Source: Arcuatula senhousia (taxonomy: Eukaryota > Mollusca > Bivalvia > Mytilida > Mytilidae). From it: a stretch of DNA of 64,000 bases. Under the pieces are notes generated by a model. That model was not told the DNA's origin, ran no database searches, and saw only the letters and a program-made list of their open reading frames with translations. The position numbers were made by a program, and so were the translations under genes. Shown here piece by piece: positions 53,901 through 57,530 of this stretch (positions are counted from its first letter, which is position 1; each line of letters begins with the position of its first letter). The stretch lies in NCBI GenBank assembly GCA_963971305.1, contig OZ020303.1:21449184-21513183 (forward strand). The letters run 5' to 3'.

Positions 53901-56162
53901 TTAGCTTTAAACAATTTTAGTTAGTTTTTTTTTTAATAATCTGTGCTCTGGTCTATTTCTCATTTATAAGCAGGCCTGTAAATCCTCGTTCTTTTTGCAG
54001 GAGACTCACACTTTATATATATTTTTTGGACAAATCACTTGCCAGGTCTGTCCAACATCTACTTCCTGTATCAAAATCTGACTTAGACTTTTTTCACTAA
54101 ATTTTCAGGGTTAAAAATTTTGCTAACAGATATCTCAGCAACTATTAATCGTAGGCTTTCAATATTCTGTATGTAGCTTCAGGTAGGGCTCCCATATGGT
54201 GGGAAGCATTTTCTGGTTGTTGATTGTCTACTTCCTCTTTAACAAGCCGACTTAGACTTTTTTCACTAAATTATGAGGTCCAAAACTCTCCAAAGAGATT
54301 TCTTAGCAACTATTATTCATAAGCTTTCGATATTTGGTAAGGAGATTTAGGTATAATGTAGGAGTTCCATATGGTTTTGATTTCTAAATCAAAATTAATA
54401 ATCTCTGTTGAAAATGTAGATGCATGGGGTATGTGAGTGTGCTCACTAAGGTTCTTTCATTTTTTAATGTGGGGAGATTTTTAGAAAAGTTTTTATTACA
54501 TGTGGTGCATTAAAACAATAGAATTTACTTGTTTGTCATAATGAGGTCATTCTGACTTTAATTTTCTGTTTGGAACAAATTATTATGTGTGTAAATTTTA
54601 ATTAGATCTTATATCCATAGAAGAAAATATATACTATTCTCACTATATTAAATTGCTAACATAATTTTCCTCTATCCTTTTTTAGTCCAGAAGAAGATTT
54701 CTCCAGCGAGAACCAGATCCAGACCTTACCCTGGTCCCTACAAAGGAGGGGAGCCTTGGGAGGGTGATTCAGTCCTCAGTTCCTGGTCTGTTGACGATAG
54801 GGTTAAAAACCTGCTGTATGGAGGGGATGAGGCTAGCACTGTAAGTCAAGTGTTTGTGTACATTACATTATCTTTTTATCCTGAAATTAAGAATAGCAAG
54901 TGTCATCCTTTGACATTTGACTAAGAAATAAATTAAGCCTTAAATTACTCATTATTTTTTTTTATAACTAAAAGTGATATCAATGCTAATAACATTTTGT
55001 GAGAATAGGCACATGTAGCCACTTACTTCTGACACTTAAAACTTCAAGTACATAAATAATATGAAAATTTGTTAATCATATTATGAAATAAAATGCACAT
55101 CTTTATATTTAAACATAAAATTTTGTTCTACCTTATTTATTAAAGAACATGTATTTCAGATTTGTTATTTTTTTAGTCTTTAAAAATTTGAAGTTATATA
55201 ATGTTTAAGGCAATATAGTATAAGCTTGTATTTATAGAATTAGAAGAAGGGGTCCTTTTACAGCATATCACTCTGGATTTAAAAACAGGGGCAATAATCT
55301 AAACAGCTTTTAGTAGTCAGTGTTGCCTTAATGCAGTGAAATCTATCTAAACTAAACTATGAATTAACTGAAAACCTATTAACTACACCAAATTTAATTT
55401 AAAGTAAATTGTTTTATATTTCTGTATAATTTATGGATGCTCACTGGTCTTGTTTTGGAATTTTTGTCATTTTTTCAGAATTCTCTTGTCTTAACCATCT
55501 AAAATGGAGTTAAAAGTTTTGCCCATGAACCCCCTATTTCATTTGTATCAATGTCTTTAATATGTCATAAAGAAGTGATAAACAAAGTTTTAATAAATCC
55601 TATCTATTCTGTCATGGGTTTTAACAGCTAAATAGTGCTAATGCTAAACCTATGAAAATGTCTGAGAAAAACTTTTCCTGCCAAAACTTCAATGTCAATT
55701 ATTGAAACGAGGTCACGAACCTATCAAAATTGTTTGCTTGTTTTATACCTTTATATCTTTTCATTTAAAGTATAAAATTGGAAACCTCTTTATTTTCAAT
55801 AATGGTAGCGAACAATCTTAAATGTGTTTAATTCAAACCAAACAAGTTTTCAGTCCCAAATAGATTTTATTTAGACAGGCTTCACTGTTCAATATCCTGA
55901 AATGTACCATTAGTAACCTACAGCATTTAAAATGTATACCATTTGATTATTTTAGATGTATGGCAGTAGGATATCTATGGACTACCCCATGTCTGAGAAT
56001 GTATCAGATTACTACGATGATGTGATGGGCGAGCACTATATAGACTCTGTAGATATCGATGAAATAATGCAGATAGCCGATGTTGCCTCTGTCGGTAGTG
56101 GTGATGTCATGAGTGTCATTGATTGGGATGCTGTTGACGATCTGATAAATGACATTCACTGA
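8505..56162 (+). CDS. CPLANE1: ciliogenesis and planar polarity effector 1 (CPLANE1/C5orf42/JBTS17), full-length spliced CDS
   Basis: This is the complete coding region, spread over 41 exons that I joined by hand. Every junction keeps phase and uses AG/GT borders, for 9894 coding bases and 3297 residues. Human CPLANE1 is about 3200 residues. Recognisable family signatures are the N-terminal KLEVLxST...KKPWP start, GELFLW-like WHKDQD, PLHPLI, SDGFMVTVLQF, YLPAPPLYCPQP and a C-terminal acidic DWDAVDDLIND. Layout: residues 1-455 beta-propeller-like, about 456-1600 helical solenoid-like, about 1600-3297 mostly disordered Ser/Pro/Arg-rich with charged helices. Known role of the family: basal-body scaffold of the CPLANE complex with INTU, FUZ, WDPCP and RSG1, needed for IFT recruitment, ciliogenesis and Hedgehog/planar polarity; human mutations cause Joubert and orofaciodigital syndromes. 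The start has A at -3. Exon boundaries are predictions without transcript support. Confidence 0.93.
8938..9079 (+). CDS. CPLANE1: CPLANE1 coding exon 2 (residues 28-75)
   Basis: The acceptor is TTTTTTTGCAG. It encodes the first propeller strands (EKESLLLLDNQTHRLSVLYV) and ends at A/GTAAGA, phase 1. Confidence 0.88.
9348..9909. mobile_element. TTAA-flanked MITE (copy 1 of an AAGG-ended family)
   Basis: TTAA at 9348-9351 and 9906-9909 flank inverted ends GGTAGAG.../...CTCCACC. About 554 bp, no ORF. TTAA duplication is typical of piggyBac-type elements. It sits in the intron after exon 2. Confidence 0.65.
10261..10580 (+). pseudogene. non-LTR retrotransposon (LINE) ORF2 C-terminal remnant
   Basis: Translation gives RYSKPITPVEERFCKQC, then H-F, and after a one-base deletion near 10370 the frame continues with the C-P-x-Y-x-x-L-R pattern and ends at TAA 10578-10580. 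This is the CxxC...H...C zinc-knuckle C-terminus common in invertebrate LINEs. AT-rich 3' sequence with AATAAA follows to about 10830. It is dead: 5'-truncated and frameshifted. Confidence 0.75.
10955..10979 (+). promoter_or_regulatory. Helitron-type 3' terminus (hairpin then CTAG)
   Basis: GCCTTCC-GG-GGAAGGC forms a 7-bp stem, followed by nine bases ending in CTAG. The inverted copy has GTCTTCC-AT-GGAAGAC at 59994-60009, so one stem pair changed from C-G to T-A on both sides. Confidence 0.6.
11027..11146 (+). CDS. CPLANE1: CPLANE1 coding exon 3 (residues 75-115)
   Basis: The peptide GLLRSGEVFVWHKDQDILKS matches the conserved GELFLWNKDQD segment of the family. The exon is phase 1 at both ends. 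Confidence 0.92.
11205..11968. mobile_element. tandem-cored element with GTCTCGCCTGC ends (copy 1)
   Basis: It begins CAAGAGTTAACACTAAAGTATGTCTCGCCTGC and ends GCAGGCGAGACAAAAA. Inside are three units of 173-175 bp (GTATTGAAAATTGTCAAAGTCAC...GGAGGTGCTCGCAAAAC), then a CCG/GTC microsatellite at about 11890-11922. No ORF. Other copies are at 61040 and 63142. Confidence 0.85.
11969..12658. other. CPLANE1: intron sequence, no clear element
   Basis: Part of the intron before exon 4. A segment near 12290-12390 (GTGTCGCATACA...TTCAACATCTC) resembles sequence near 5585-5610 inside the TIR element, so an old repeat fragment is likely. Confidence 0.4.
12659..12885 (+). CDS. CPLANE1: CPLANE1 coding exon 4 (residues 115-190)
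   Basis: It encodes further propeller strands (HIIVILSTTHIYIWNRDQ). The donor is CAG/GTAAAT, phase 0. Confidence 0.9.
13469..13569 (+). CDS. CPLANE1: CPLANE1 coding exon 5 (residues 191-224)
   Basis: A short exon, acceptor TTTGTAG, peptide SFVFNKEKGISIVTVLLSF. It ends in phase 2 and joins exon 6 in frame. Confidence 0.87.
13841..14020. repeat. CATTAC/GTAATG short repeat tract
   Basis: About 180 bases dominated by CATTAC, CATTACA and their complement GTAATG, in both orientations, so it can fold on itself. No coding meaning. Confidence 0.75.
14050..14262 (+). ncRNA. degenerate tandem hammerhead-ribozyme repeat (retrozyme-like)
   Basis: Two copies of CTGATGAGTCTTGAATAGA occur 111 bases apart (14060 and 14171). 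In the second copy the order is CTGATGAG, a short stem-loop TCT-TGAAT-AGA, GAAA at 14191-14194 and GTC at 14200-14202, which is the hammerhead core order with cleavage expected after GTC. Both copies continue into a shared CAAAATT(T/C)ATTGTCTGGAAC. The first copy has lost the GAAA. Bivalve genomes are known to carry such tandem hammerhead elements. Confidence 0.6.
14263..14878. other. AT-rich intron, nothing recognised
   Basis: Between the hammerhead-like repeat and the foldback MITE. No ORF, palindrome or repeat family that I can name. Confidence 0.4.
14879..15139. mobile_element. foldback MITE with nested palindromes and a CRE site (copy 1)
   Basis: The arm CCTTTTTGATACTATCTA is inverted as TAGATAGTATCAAAAAGG, with an inner GTATCAGACGAGTC/GACGAGTCTGATAC region. 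A second pair, TTTTTATCGGTAAT/ATTACCGATAAAG, encloses a third hairpin (TGATATTTT...AAAATATCA). A perfect TGACGTCA lies at 15016-15023. No ORF. Confidence 0.75.
15140..16210. other. AT-rich intron, nothing recognised
   Basis: Rest of the intron before exon 6. No repeat family found by eye. Confidence 0.4.
16211..16465 (+). CDS. CPLANE1: CPLANE1 coding exon 6 (residues 224-309)
   Basis: The acceptor is TTTTTCAG. It carries the family segments GQVIAVAANQKNP and LPVSLKGCGC. Donor AG/GTATGT, phase 2. Confidence 0.93.
16875..17057 (+). CDS. CPLANE1: CPLANE1 coding exon 7 (residues 309-370)
   Basis: It encodes DFWVSDMEWTCDSLFLACSI and PLHPLIVM, both strongly conserved in the family (compare WVGDISWTHDSLFLTC). 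Phase 2 at both ends. Confidence 0.95.
17315..18821. mobile_element. pogo/mariner-like non-autonomous element with TA duplication
   Basis: TA flanks both ends, and the 26-bp ends CCGTATTTTGC(C/T)GTGTATAGTGCGCA are inverted with one mismatch. Subterminal GGGGTGCGCA boxes occur on both sides. 1503 bp, no transposase ORF. TA duplication with CCGTATTTT-type ends fits pogo/Tigger-like Tc1-mariner families. It lies in the intron before exon 8. Confidence 0.8.
17558..17953. mobile_element. foldback element nested in the pogo-like element
   Basis: About 75-bp inverted arms: TCTTTCTAAGAATCATGCAG on the left and its inverted near-copy ending AGAAAGA at about 17941 on the right, both including a CCATGTGTTATT block. 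It sits inside the 17315-18821 element, so it is either a later insertion or an internal palindrome. Confidence 0.65.
18851..19107 (+). CDS. CPLANE1: CPLANE1 coding exon 8 (residues 370-456)
   Basis: It contains QRFSISAHPNLPIILFSDGF and MVTVLQF, matching the RFSIKAHSRLPYLIISDGYMVT segment of the family. It closes the propeller-like region. A 1.5-kb pogo-like element ends 32 bases upstream. Confidence 0.95.
19527..20370 (+). CDS. CPLANE1: CPLANE1 coding exon 9 (residues 456-737)
   Basis: A long exon (844 bases) that opens the helical region, with a charged linker (RRNFKFEDDNELDQD) followed by amphipathic helices. The ORF reads on past the donor AAAG/GTTTGT to a stop in the intron. Confidence 0.9.
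20814..20995 (+). CDS. CPLANE1: CPLANE1 coding exon 10 (residues 737-798)
   Basis: Acceptor TTTCTGTAG. It encodes helices such as LCGSWKLLYRSLCHYQTYLQ. Donor CAGG/GTATGC, phase 1. Confidence 0.87.
21105..21260 (+). repeat. fragment of the GCCGGATTT tandem-cored family
   Basis: GTGAATGTTGAGC...GCGGGCGGG followed by one core unit (TCTCAGCAAATACTAATCACAGCCTCTTGATATTTGGTATGCAG). Both ends are missing. Confidence 0.7.
21850..21920 (+). repeat. SINE fragment
   Basis: GAGTGAACTAGTTGGTGTTTTACGCC...GCTATATAGGTTATT matches the segment that follows the SINE copies at 48.6 and 48.8 kb. Confidence 0.55.
21921..22799. other. AT-rich intron, nothing recognised
   Basis: Middle of the long intron between exons 10 and 11. 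Confidence 0.4.
22800..24030. mobile_element. tandem-cored element with ATACGACCGCAA ends
   Basis: ATACGACCGCAA at the start and its inverse TTGCGGTCGTAT at 23989-24000. The start can form a CGCAAAA/TTTTGCG hairpin. A GTC/GTT microsatellite (22842-22872) comes next, then two units with a period of 488 bp (GTTATGAAATTTTGATATGATG at 22923 and 23411). No ORF of note. A truncated right end is at 34265-34488. Confidence 0.75.
24545..24700 (+). repeat. fragment of the GAAAGTAGGG repeat family
   Basis: GCGAAAGTAGAGTGGCATTTAGTGTTTGGGTCC resembles segments at 28540, 30725, 31373 and 34237. Boundaries are unclear. Confidence 0.5.
24756..24821 (+). CDS. CPLANE1: CPLANE1 coding exon 11 (residues 798-820)
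   Basis: A 66-base exon, acceptor TTTTTAATTTCAG, peptide EFLNQTWPVPTSVDLIEEIF. It is followed by T/GTAAGA; the split Cys codon is completed by exon 12. Confidence 0.8.
25224..26002. mobile_element. tandem-cored element with TGTCTCCCC/GGGGAGACA ends
   Basis: The start is a hairpin (TGTCTCCCC...GTGGGGAGACA). An eight-fold CCGT microsatellite (25270-25306) follows, then four units of 170-171 bp starting GCGCAACTCCTCTGAAACTACTGAACC. It ends GGGGGGAGACA at 25984-25994. Confidence 0.85.
26003..26594. other. AT-rich intron, nothing recognised
   Basis: Between the GGGGAGACA element and exon 12. Confidence 0.4.
26595..26669 (+). CDS. CPLANE1: CPLANE1 coding exon 12 (residues 820-845)
   Basis: Acceptor TTGATAG, peptide EHLSLGGKHTMAIDAWREEL. 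Phase 1 at both ends. It is short but keeps the frame exactly between exons 11 and 13. Confidence 0.8.
26900..27117 (+). CDS. CPLANE1: CPLANE1 coding exon 13 (residues 845-917)
   Basis: It encodes helical repeats (YTHLLKDQLGQAIDFVDELI). Donor CAG/GTATAA, phase 0. Confidence 0.9.
27442..27616 (+). CDS. CPLANE1: CPLANE1 coding exon 14 (residues 918-976)
   Basis: Acceptor TTCTGTAG. It encodes MARFMASYFCNQPVYILPPH, a segment conserved in the family. Donor AAAA/GTAAGT, phase 1. Confidence 0.9.
27617..28539. other. intron, nothing recognised beyond short similarities
   Basis: Bases 27600-27680 loosely repeat the end of exon 14 (CCACAACCCTACCCTGAATACATGTGGAAAACAAG), a small local duplication that carries the donor region along. 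The rest is AT-rich. Confidence 0.4.
28540..28670 (+). repeat. fragment of the GAAAGTAGGG repeat family
   Basis: ACGAAAGTAGGGGGAATATAGTG...GATGGGGCATTATGTC...CATATACTTGTT. The same phrases occur at 30725 and 31373. Confidence 0.55.
28889..29114 (+). CDS. CPLANE1: CPLANE1 coding exon 15 (residues 976-1051)
   Basis: Two acceptors are possible. The upstream ACAG at 28854 would run into an in-frame stop, so CCTCAG at 28888 is chosen. The peptide has TTDRALEYMLLSGLLCEATW and GDWKAGLLLSVA, a conserved helical pair. Confidence 0.9.
29191..29477. mobile_element. foldback MITE with nested palindromes and a CRE site (copy 2)
   Basis: Same layout and about 85-90% the same sequence by eye as 14879-15139, with an insertion of roughly 30 bases after TCGGTAAT. 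TGACGTCA is kept at 29362-29369. Confidence 0.75.
29740..29849 (+). CDS. CPLANE1: CPLANE1 coding exon 16 (residues 1051-1088)
   Basis: Acceptor TTTCAG, peptide FMLPDNLSPGAILQDKLEAL, donor AAG/GTATAA, phase 1. Confidence 0.88.
30467..30693 (+). CDS. CPLANE1: CPLANE1 coding exon 17 (residues 1088-1163)
   Basis: It contains GFYLPAPPLYCPQP, nearly identical to the vertebrate protein and the single most diagnostic stretch for CPLANE1 in this window. Confidence 0.97.
30725..30815 (+). repeat. fragment of the GAAAGTAGGG repeat family
   Basis: CGAAAGTAGCGTGCATATAGTGTTTGGGTC...AGGGCATTATGTCTCTTGAACATATTCTTGTTA. Confidence 0.55.
30893..31094. mobile_element. short MITE with TACTGTA ends
   Basis: TACTGTA at 30893 and TACAGTA at 31088-31094, with degenerate inverted arms rich in TTCGTGGGGAT. 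About 200 bp. Further loose fragments with CCACGAAA are near 40215. Confidence 0.65.
31373..31505 (+). repeat. fragment of the GAAAGTAGGG repeat family
   Basis: AAGAAAGTAGGGAAACATATAGTGTTAGGGGGTC, a CTGT-rich tract, then GCATTATGTCC...CATATTCTTGTTA. Confidence 0.55.
31533..31700 (+). CDS. CPLANE1: CPLANE1 coding exon 18 (residues 1164-1219)
   Basis: Exactly 56 codons, phase 0 at both ends. Helical peptide with VSSIVQLILVVLNASHVSLP. Confidence 0.9.
31701..33417. other. AT-rich intron, nothing recognised
   Basis: 1.7 kb between exons 18 and 19. ORFs here are short and unconserved in character. Confidence 0.4.
33418..33642 (+). CDS. CPLANE1: CPLANE1 coding exon 19 (residues 1220-1294)
   Basis: Exactly 75 codons, phase 0 at both ends, acceptor ATCTTTCCAG. 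Peptide includes SSYRDFITCLWVLHARDTLS. Confidence 0.9.
34237..34488 (+). repeat. two joined repeat fragments
   Basis: An AAAAGTAGGGAAGCATATAGTTT start, then the right end of the ATACGACCGCAA family (GGCCTAAAACGTACAGGATTCGACATGTTGCAGTTGTATCATGCTGCGCTCGGCGAAGC). Confidence 0.6.
34489..35355. other. AT-rich intron, nothing recognised
   Basis: Between the repeat fragments and exon 20. Long A and T runs only. Confidence 0.4.
35356..36926 (+). CDS. CPLANE1: CPLANE1 coding exon 20 (residues 1295-1818), the largest exon
   Basis: 1571 bases. It runs from solenoid-type helices (FTTLQWAVHMISFSRFLPEE) through an acidic linker into a conserved block around LEFLDNFVAVSFTKILSEE and WTLDVDFGKRYHHLQNILHW, then into low-complexity sequence. 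The real end is GAT-GT/GTAAGT, two bases before the apparent stop. Confidence 0.93.
37011..38090. mobile_element. tandem-cored element with GGCCGGATTT ends (copy 1)
   Basis: The start is a hairpin CCGGATTTCACTAGTGAAAATCCGG, followed by a GGGC/GGCG microsatellite (37057-37097). Six core units repeat exactly every 168 bp (GTAACAG at 37111, 37279, 37447, 37615, 37783 and the variant at 37951). It ends GAAATCCGGCC. Minus-strand ORFs over the microsatellite are artefacts. Confidence 0.88.
38305..38394 (+). CDS. CPLANE1: CPLANE1 coding exon 21 (residues 1818-1848)
   Basis: 90 bases, acceptor GATACAG, acidic peptide EVSSLEPDEYDASLRSTLSY, donor AAAA/GTAAGT, phase 2. Confidence 0.85.
38431..39019. 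mobile_element. MITE with AAGGAGTATGTTC ends
   Basis: TA flanks 35-bp inverted ends: AAGGAGTATGTTC...GGCCC at left and GGGCC...GAACATACTCCTT at right. 585 bp, no ORF. Related in plan to the elements at 9348, 39620, 47399 and 52271. Confidence 0.78.
39202..39445 (+). CDS. CPLANE1: CPLANE1 coding exon 22 (residues 1848-1929), Arg/Ser-rich
   Basis: It encodes a run of RS/DRR dipeptides (SPRRERSSESRRQSSDRRQ) then a helix LAHQLQDIVRGELRKIME. The RS tract resembles splicing-factor domains by composition only. Donor GAG/GTATGA, phase 0. Confidence 0.87.
39618..40193. mobile_element. MITE with AAGGACATGGTAC ends
   Basis: AAGGACATGGTACGGTAAG...GGCCCCC at left and GGGGGCC...GTACCTTGTCCTT at right. 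About 574 bp. The ORF over its left half is not a gene. Confidence 0.7.
40332..40506. mobile_element. foldback MITE with AGAAATAATCCATGG ends
   Basis: About 65-bp arms each side (AGAAATAATCCATGGC(C/T)GCCC...TTTTAACATGG) with an inner TTTTACCC/GGGGTAAAA pair, so almost the full 175 bp can form one hairpin. Confidence 0.78.
40573..40972. mobile_element. tandem-cored element with GGCCGGATTT ends (copy 2)
   Basis: Same ends and microsatellite as 37011-38090 (hairpin CCGGATTTCACGGAGTGAAAAATCCGG), but only two core units. Confidence 0.85.
41294..42226 (+). CDS. CPLANE1: CPLANE1 coding exon 23 (residues 1930-2240)
   Basis: 933 bases, phase 0 at both ends. Mostly disordered and Ser/Pro/Arg/Gln-rich, with a polyproline patch (PQGPPPPPFGLFFQPP) and a charged helix at the end (ISHEQQIKEKELMKHKHNLE). 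Confidence 0.92.
42478..42605 (+). CDS. CPLANE1: CPLANE1 coding exon 24 (residues 2241-2283)
   Basis: Highly charged helix (RRQEMKERHEVERQERVER). Acceptor TCTGAAG is weak but keeps phase. Donor AGAGG/GTAGGG, phase 2. Confidence 0.82.
42928..43006 (+). CDS. CPLANE1: CPLANE1 coding exon 25 (residues 2283-2309)
   Basis: Basic peptide SRRRKVKPSKPSPKSSDKQ, acceptor TTATTTAG, donor CGG/GTAAGC, phase 0. Confidence 0.85.
43243..43505. mobile_element. small MITE with CGTTCGACATTC ends
   Basis: GCGTTCGACATTC near 43252 and GAATGTCGAACG near 43480 are inverted, and both neighbour CCCAGG/CCTGGG words. About 260 bp in the intron after exon 25. Confidence 0.6.
43740..43839 (+). CDS. CPLANE1: CPLANE1 coding exon 26 (residues 2310-2343)
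   Basis: Acidic peptide ETPVEGSTEEVEGETSEDQI, acceptor TTTTTTCAG, donor CCAG/GTATTT, phase 1. Confidence 0.85.
44242..44351 (+). CDS. CPLANE1: CPLANE1 coding exon 27 (residues 2343-2379)
   Basis: Peptide SYENYLQMDKQMGFEEDTNA followed by a basic end. Donor AAG/GTTTGT, phase 0. Confidence 0.87.
44528..44760. repeat. fragment of the TATACCCCC tandem-cored family
   Basis: TATACCCCCCCCC, an A run, then CACCTTGTTTGTCCACCTGTCC and one unit-like segment (CTCCTAAACCACTAAATGG...ATGAAACTTT). A second unit-like segment is near 44925-44970. Confidence 0.55.
45138..45255 (+). CDS. CPLANE1: CPLANE1 coding exon 28 (residues 2380-2419)
   Basis: Peptide VEDAEMETDPAMEREYVRTA, acceptor TATTGTTAG, donor ACAG/GTAAAT, phase 1. 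Confidence 0.87.
45538..45677 (+). CDS. CPLANE1: CPLANE1 coding exon 29 (residues 2419-2465)
   Basis: It contains GNALPPDIYLGLRFGDTEEK, a segment conserved in the family. Donor AAG/GTATGG, phase 0. Confidence 0.9.
46011..46279 (+). CDS. CPLANE1: CPLANE1 coding exon 30 (residues 2466-2555)
   Basis: Peptide includes YINVVDLDASALLNDL. The donor AGAG/GTTACA is weak, but it alone keeps phase with exon 31 and the frame would otherwise stop at 46355. Confidence 0.85.
46577..46721 (+). CDS. CPLANE1: CPLANE1 coding exon 31 (residues 2555-2603)
   Basis: It contains LRDMNAQIQAIDQMSDNIEQ, closely matching a conserved coiled-coil block of vertebrate CPLANE1. Donor ATG/GTATGT, phase 0. Confidence 0.93.
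47002..47192 (+). CDS. CPLANE1: CPLANE1 coding exon 32 (residues 2604-2667)
   Basis: Ser/Thr/Arg/Lys-rich low-complexity peptide (RSARSTARSTGKSTARKS), acceptor TGTTTTAG, donor AAG/GTAAAA, phase 2. Confidence 0.88.
47399..47932. mobile_element. TTAA-flanked MITE with GGTAGTAC ends
   Basis: TTAA at 47399-47402 and 47929-47932 flank GGTAGTAC.../...GTACTACC. About 526 bp. TTAA target use fits piggyBac-type mobilisation. Confidence 0.72.
48219..48362 (+). CDS. CPLANE1: CPLANE1 coding exon 33 (residues 2667-2715)
   Basis: Peptide MRISGLSGISDIIGEMVEKG, matching the conserved LSGLSEIADIL block. Donor ACAG/GTTTGT, phase 2. Confidence 0.92.
48446..48917 (+). repeat. tandemly duplicated SINE (two 236-bp copies)
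   Basis: CCTGCCCAAGGTCAGTGGTTTCCTCCGGGTACTCTGG starts at 48461 and again at 48697. Each copy ends with GTTAAACACCAACACAC and then GAGTGAGT...GCTATATAG...AATAAAGGTAACA. The two are almost identical, so the duplication is recent. Confidence 0.75.
49138..49378 (+). CDS. CPLANE1: CPLANE1 coding exon 34 (residues 2715-2795), charged helix
   Basis: A long uninterrupted Glu/Lys/Arg helix (ERKEELKRWMAEKRAEKMEQ), likely a coiled coil or single alpha-helix, conserved in type in vertebrates. Donor AAG/GTATAT, phase 0. Confidence 0.92.
49579..50077 (+). CDS. CPLANE1: CPLANE1 coding exon 35 (residues 2796-2962)
   Basis: Disordered Ser-Pro-rich tail (many SP dipeptides, likely proline-directed phosphosites) and a small internal repeat of IMVQP. 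Donor CTG/GTAAGC, phase 1. Confidence 0.9.
50538..51080. repeat. degenerate copy of the AAGGAGTAGAGCC MITE
   Basis: The left end AAAGGAGTAGAACCATAAGGGCCC matches 52271, but the right end is degraded (TTTAGAGCCATATAACATG). Confidence 0.5.
51192..51467 (+). CDS. CPLANE1: CPLANE1 coding exon 36 (residues 2962-3054), motif copy 1
   Basis: Phase 1 at both ends. Lys/Pro-rich, ending in the first copy of the repeated motif, IPYVDRLTDMQ. Donor ATG/GTAAGG. Confidence 0.9.
51610..51759 (+). CDS. CPLANE1: CPLANE1 coding exon 37 (residues 3054-3104), motif copy 2
   Basis: Phase 1 at both ends. Carries VKTYTERLQEMKS. Acceptor TTTTTTAAAAG is poor in pyrimidines close to the AG but keeps phase. Confidence 0.87.
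52271..52857. mobile_element. MITE with AAGGAGTAGAGCC ends
   Basis: AGAAAGGAGTAGAGCCACAAAGGCCC at left and GGGCCTTCGTGGCTCTACTCCTTTCT at right. About 587 bp, intron after exon 37. Confidence 0.78.
53090..53206 (+). CDS. CPLANE1: CPLANE1 coding exon 38 (residues 3104-3143), motif copy 3
   Basis: Phase 1 at both ends. Carries KPMTYVEQLQKLS. Acceptor is a strong T run plus CAG. Donor CCTG/GTAGGA. Confidence 0.88.
53689..53793 (+). CDS. CPLANE1: CPLANE1 coding exon 39 (residues 3143-3178), motif copy 4
   Basis: Phase 1 at both ends. Carries KPKTYTEQLQTLQ, nearly the same as copy 3. Donor AAAG/GTACTT. Confidence 0.88.
54035..54345 (+). repeat. core-unit fragments of a tandem-cored family
   Basis: Two diverged units with TCTCAGCAACTATTAATCGTAGGCTTTC, CCATATGGTGGGA and TAGACTTTTTTCACTAAATT. 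They resemble the arrays at 56.9 and 58.0 kb. No ends seen. Confidence 0.6.
54686..54840 (+). CDS. CPLANE1: CPLANE1 coding exon 40 (residues 3178-3229)
   Basis: Peptide includes SVLSSWSVDDRVKNLLYG, conserved near the C-terminus of the family. Donor ACT/GTAAGT, phase 0. Confidence 0.93.
54841..55955. other. last intron, nothing recognised
   Basis: 1.1 kb AT-rich intron between exons 40 and 41, without a repeat family that I can name. Confidence 0.4.
55956..56162 (+). CDS. CPLANE1: CPLANE1 coding exon 41 (residues 3230-3297 and stop)
   Basis: Last exon, acceptor TTATTTTAG. A very acidic end with VIDWDAVDDLINDIH before TGA, resembling the LDWNAIEDM end of the vertebrate protein. Confidence 0.92.
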   Translation: MYGSRISMDYPMSENVSDYYDDVMGEHYIDSVDIDEIMQIADVASVGSGDVMSVIDWDAVDDLINDIH

Positions 56163-56790
56163 GAAATAATTATATTATTATTAAAGAGTGGATTAAAGTA
56201 TAATACAGAATAATTGTAATTCAGGATTGTAGTGATAAGAGTCTAATGGGTATATTCAATGCAGTAGCATCAAGAAGATTCAAGAACATTGATAAGGATG
56301 CCGTTTATGATCTTAATATTATCATTCATTAGAAGGTTGCTCTGATATTACAATTGAGTCTGATCAAAGTATAACATTTAATGGTATTAAATCAGGATTT
56401 TTGAAGTGAAAACAACAAATATTGTCTTACATTGTAATTATGAAGAATTTCAAGAGCATGACTGTTATAACTTAGGCAGCAAAATCTGTGATATATTGTT
56501 ATTCAATTTTCTTCCTTTGACCAAAAGTGCTAGTAATAGAATGATTTCAATTTAATTTATTTTCTTAAGCACTTACCTAATACATTTGATAAAACTTGAA
56601 TCATGTACAAAATATTTTGTCACTGTAAAATAGAATAGTTAAAGATATTGTGCTATTTGTATAAATAATTATGCTAGTTCATGTTTTACAGAAGTTAACA
56701 GATGTATTTTCCGTCCATATATTTATATATTTATTATTAAATAAATTAGCTATGTTCAAGAATAAATTTACCATTTTTTGGCCATTCCTC
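56163..56790 (+). other. CPLANE1: CPLANE1 3' UTR
   Basis: AT-rich sequence after the stop codon, up to just past the two polyadenylation signals. The exact end is not visible. Confidence 0.6.
56740..56766 (+). promoter_or_regulatory. two AATAAA polyadenylation signals
   Basis: AATAAA occurs at 56740-56745 and again at 56761-56766, about 580-600 bases after the CPLANE1 stop. Confidence 0.6.
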
Positions 56791-56819
56791 CACTTTTGAA
56801 TAAATCCAACTATATTGAG

Positions 56820-57530
56820 TGGTCAGGGGCTTTAATTTTGTCCCCCACTGCAATGCCGAGTGAGGTAATAGAAATGCTGGTGTCTGTCTGTCACTTTCTT
56901 AACAGATTTCTCAACTACTATTGATCCTAGGCTTTCAGCATTTGGTATGCAGCTTCAGGTAGGGGCCCATATGGTGGGATGTGTTTCCAGGTCTGTAGAT
57001 TACCTACTTCCTGTTTAACAAGCGGACTAGAGTTTTGTAAAAGGTTAAAAAAGGGGAAAAAATGTAACAGATTTCTCAGCTATTACTTTTCGTAGGCTTT
57101 TGATATTTGGTATGCACTTCAGGTAGGGTTCTCATACGGAGGGATGTGTTTTCAGGTCTGTCACTTACCTACTTCCTGTTTAACAAGCTGACTTAGAATT
57201 TTTTTAAGGGAAAAAATGGATTTTTTTTTATATCAGATTTCTCAGCTGTTACTATGCCTAGGCTTTTGATATTTGGTGGGCAGCTTTAAGTAGGGTCTCA
57301 TAAGGTGGGATGCGTTTTCAGGTTTGTTGCTTACCTACTTCCTGTTTAACTAGACAACTTAGATTTGTTTAAGGATCAAAAATGGAAAATTTATCTTAAC
57401 AGAATTCTCAGCTATTACTATTCATAGGCTTTTGATATTTGGGATGCAGCTTTAGGTAGGGGTCTCAAATGGTGGGATGCATTTTCTTGTCTGTCACTTA
57501 TCTTCTTTCTGTTGAGCGAGCTGACTTAGA
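56820..57530 (+). repeat. array of four 166-bp core units
   Basis: Units start near AGATTTCTCA(A/G)CTA at 56904, 57069, 57235 and 57401. A CTGTCTGTC tract precedes them. Units carry GGTATGCAGCTTCAGGTAGGG and CTACTTCCTGTTTAAC. Terminal motifs are degraded. Confidence 0.72.
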
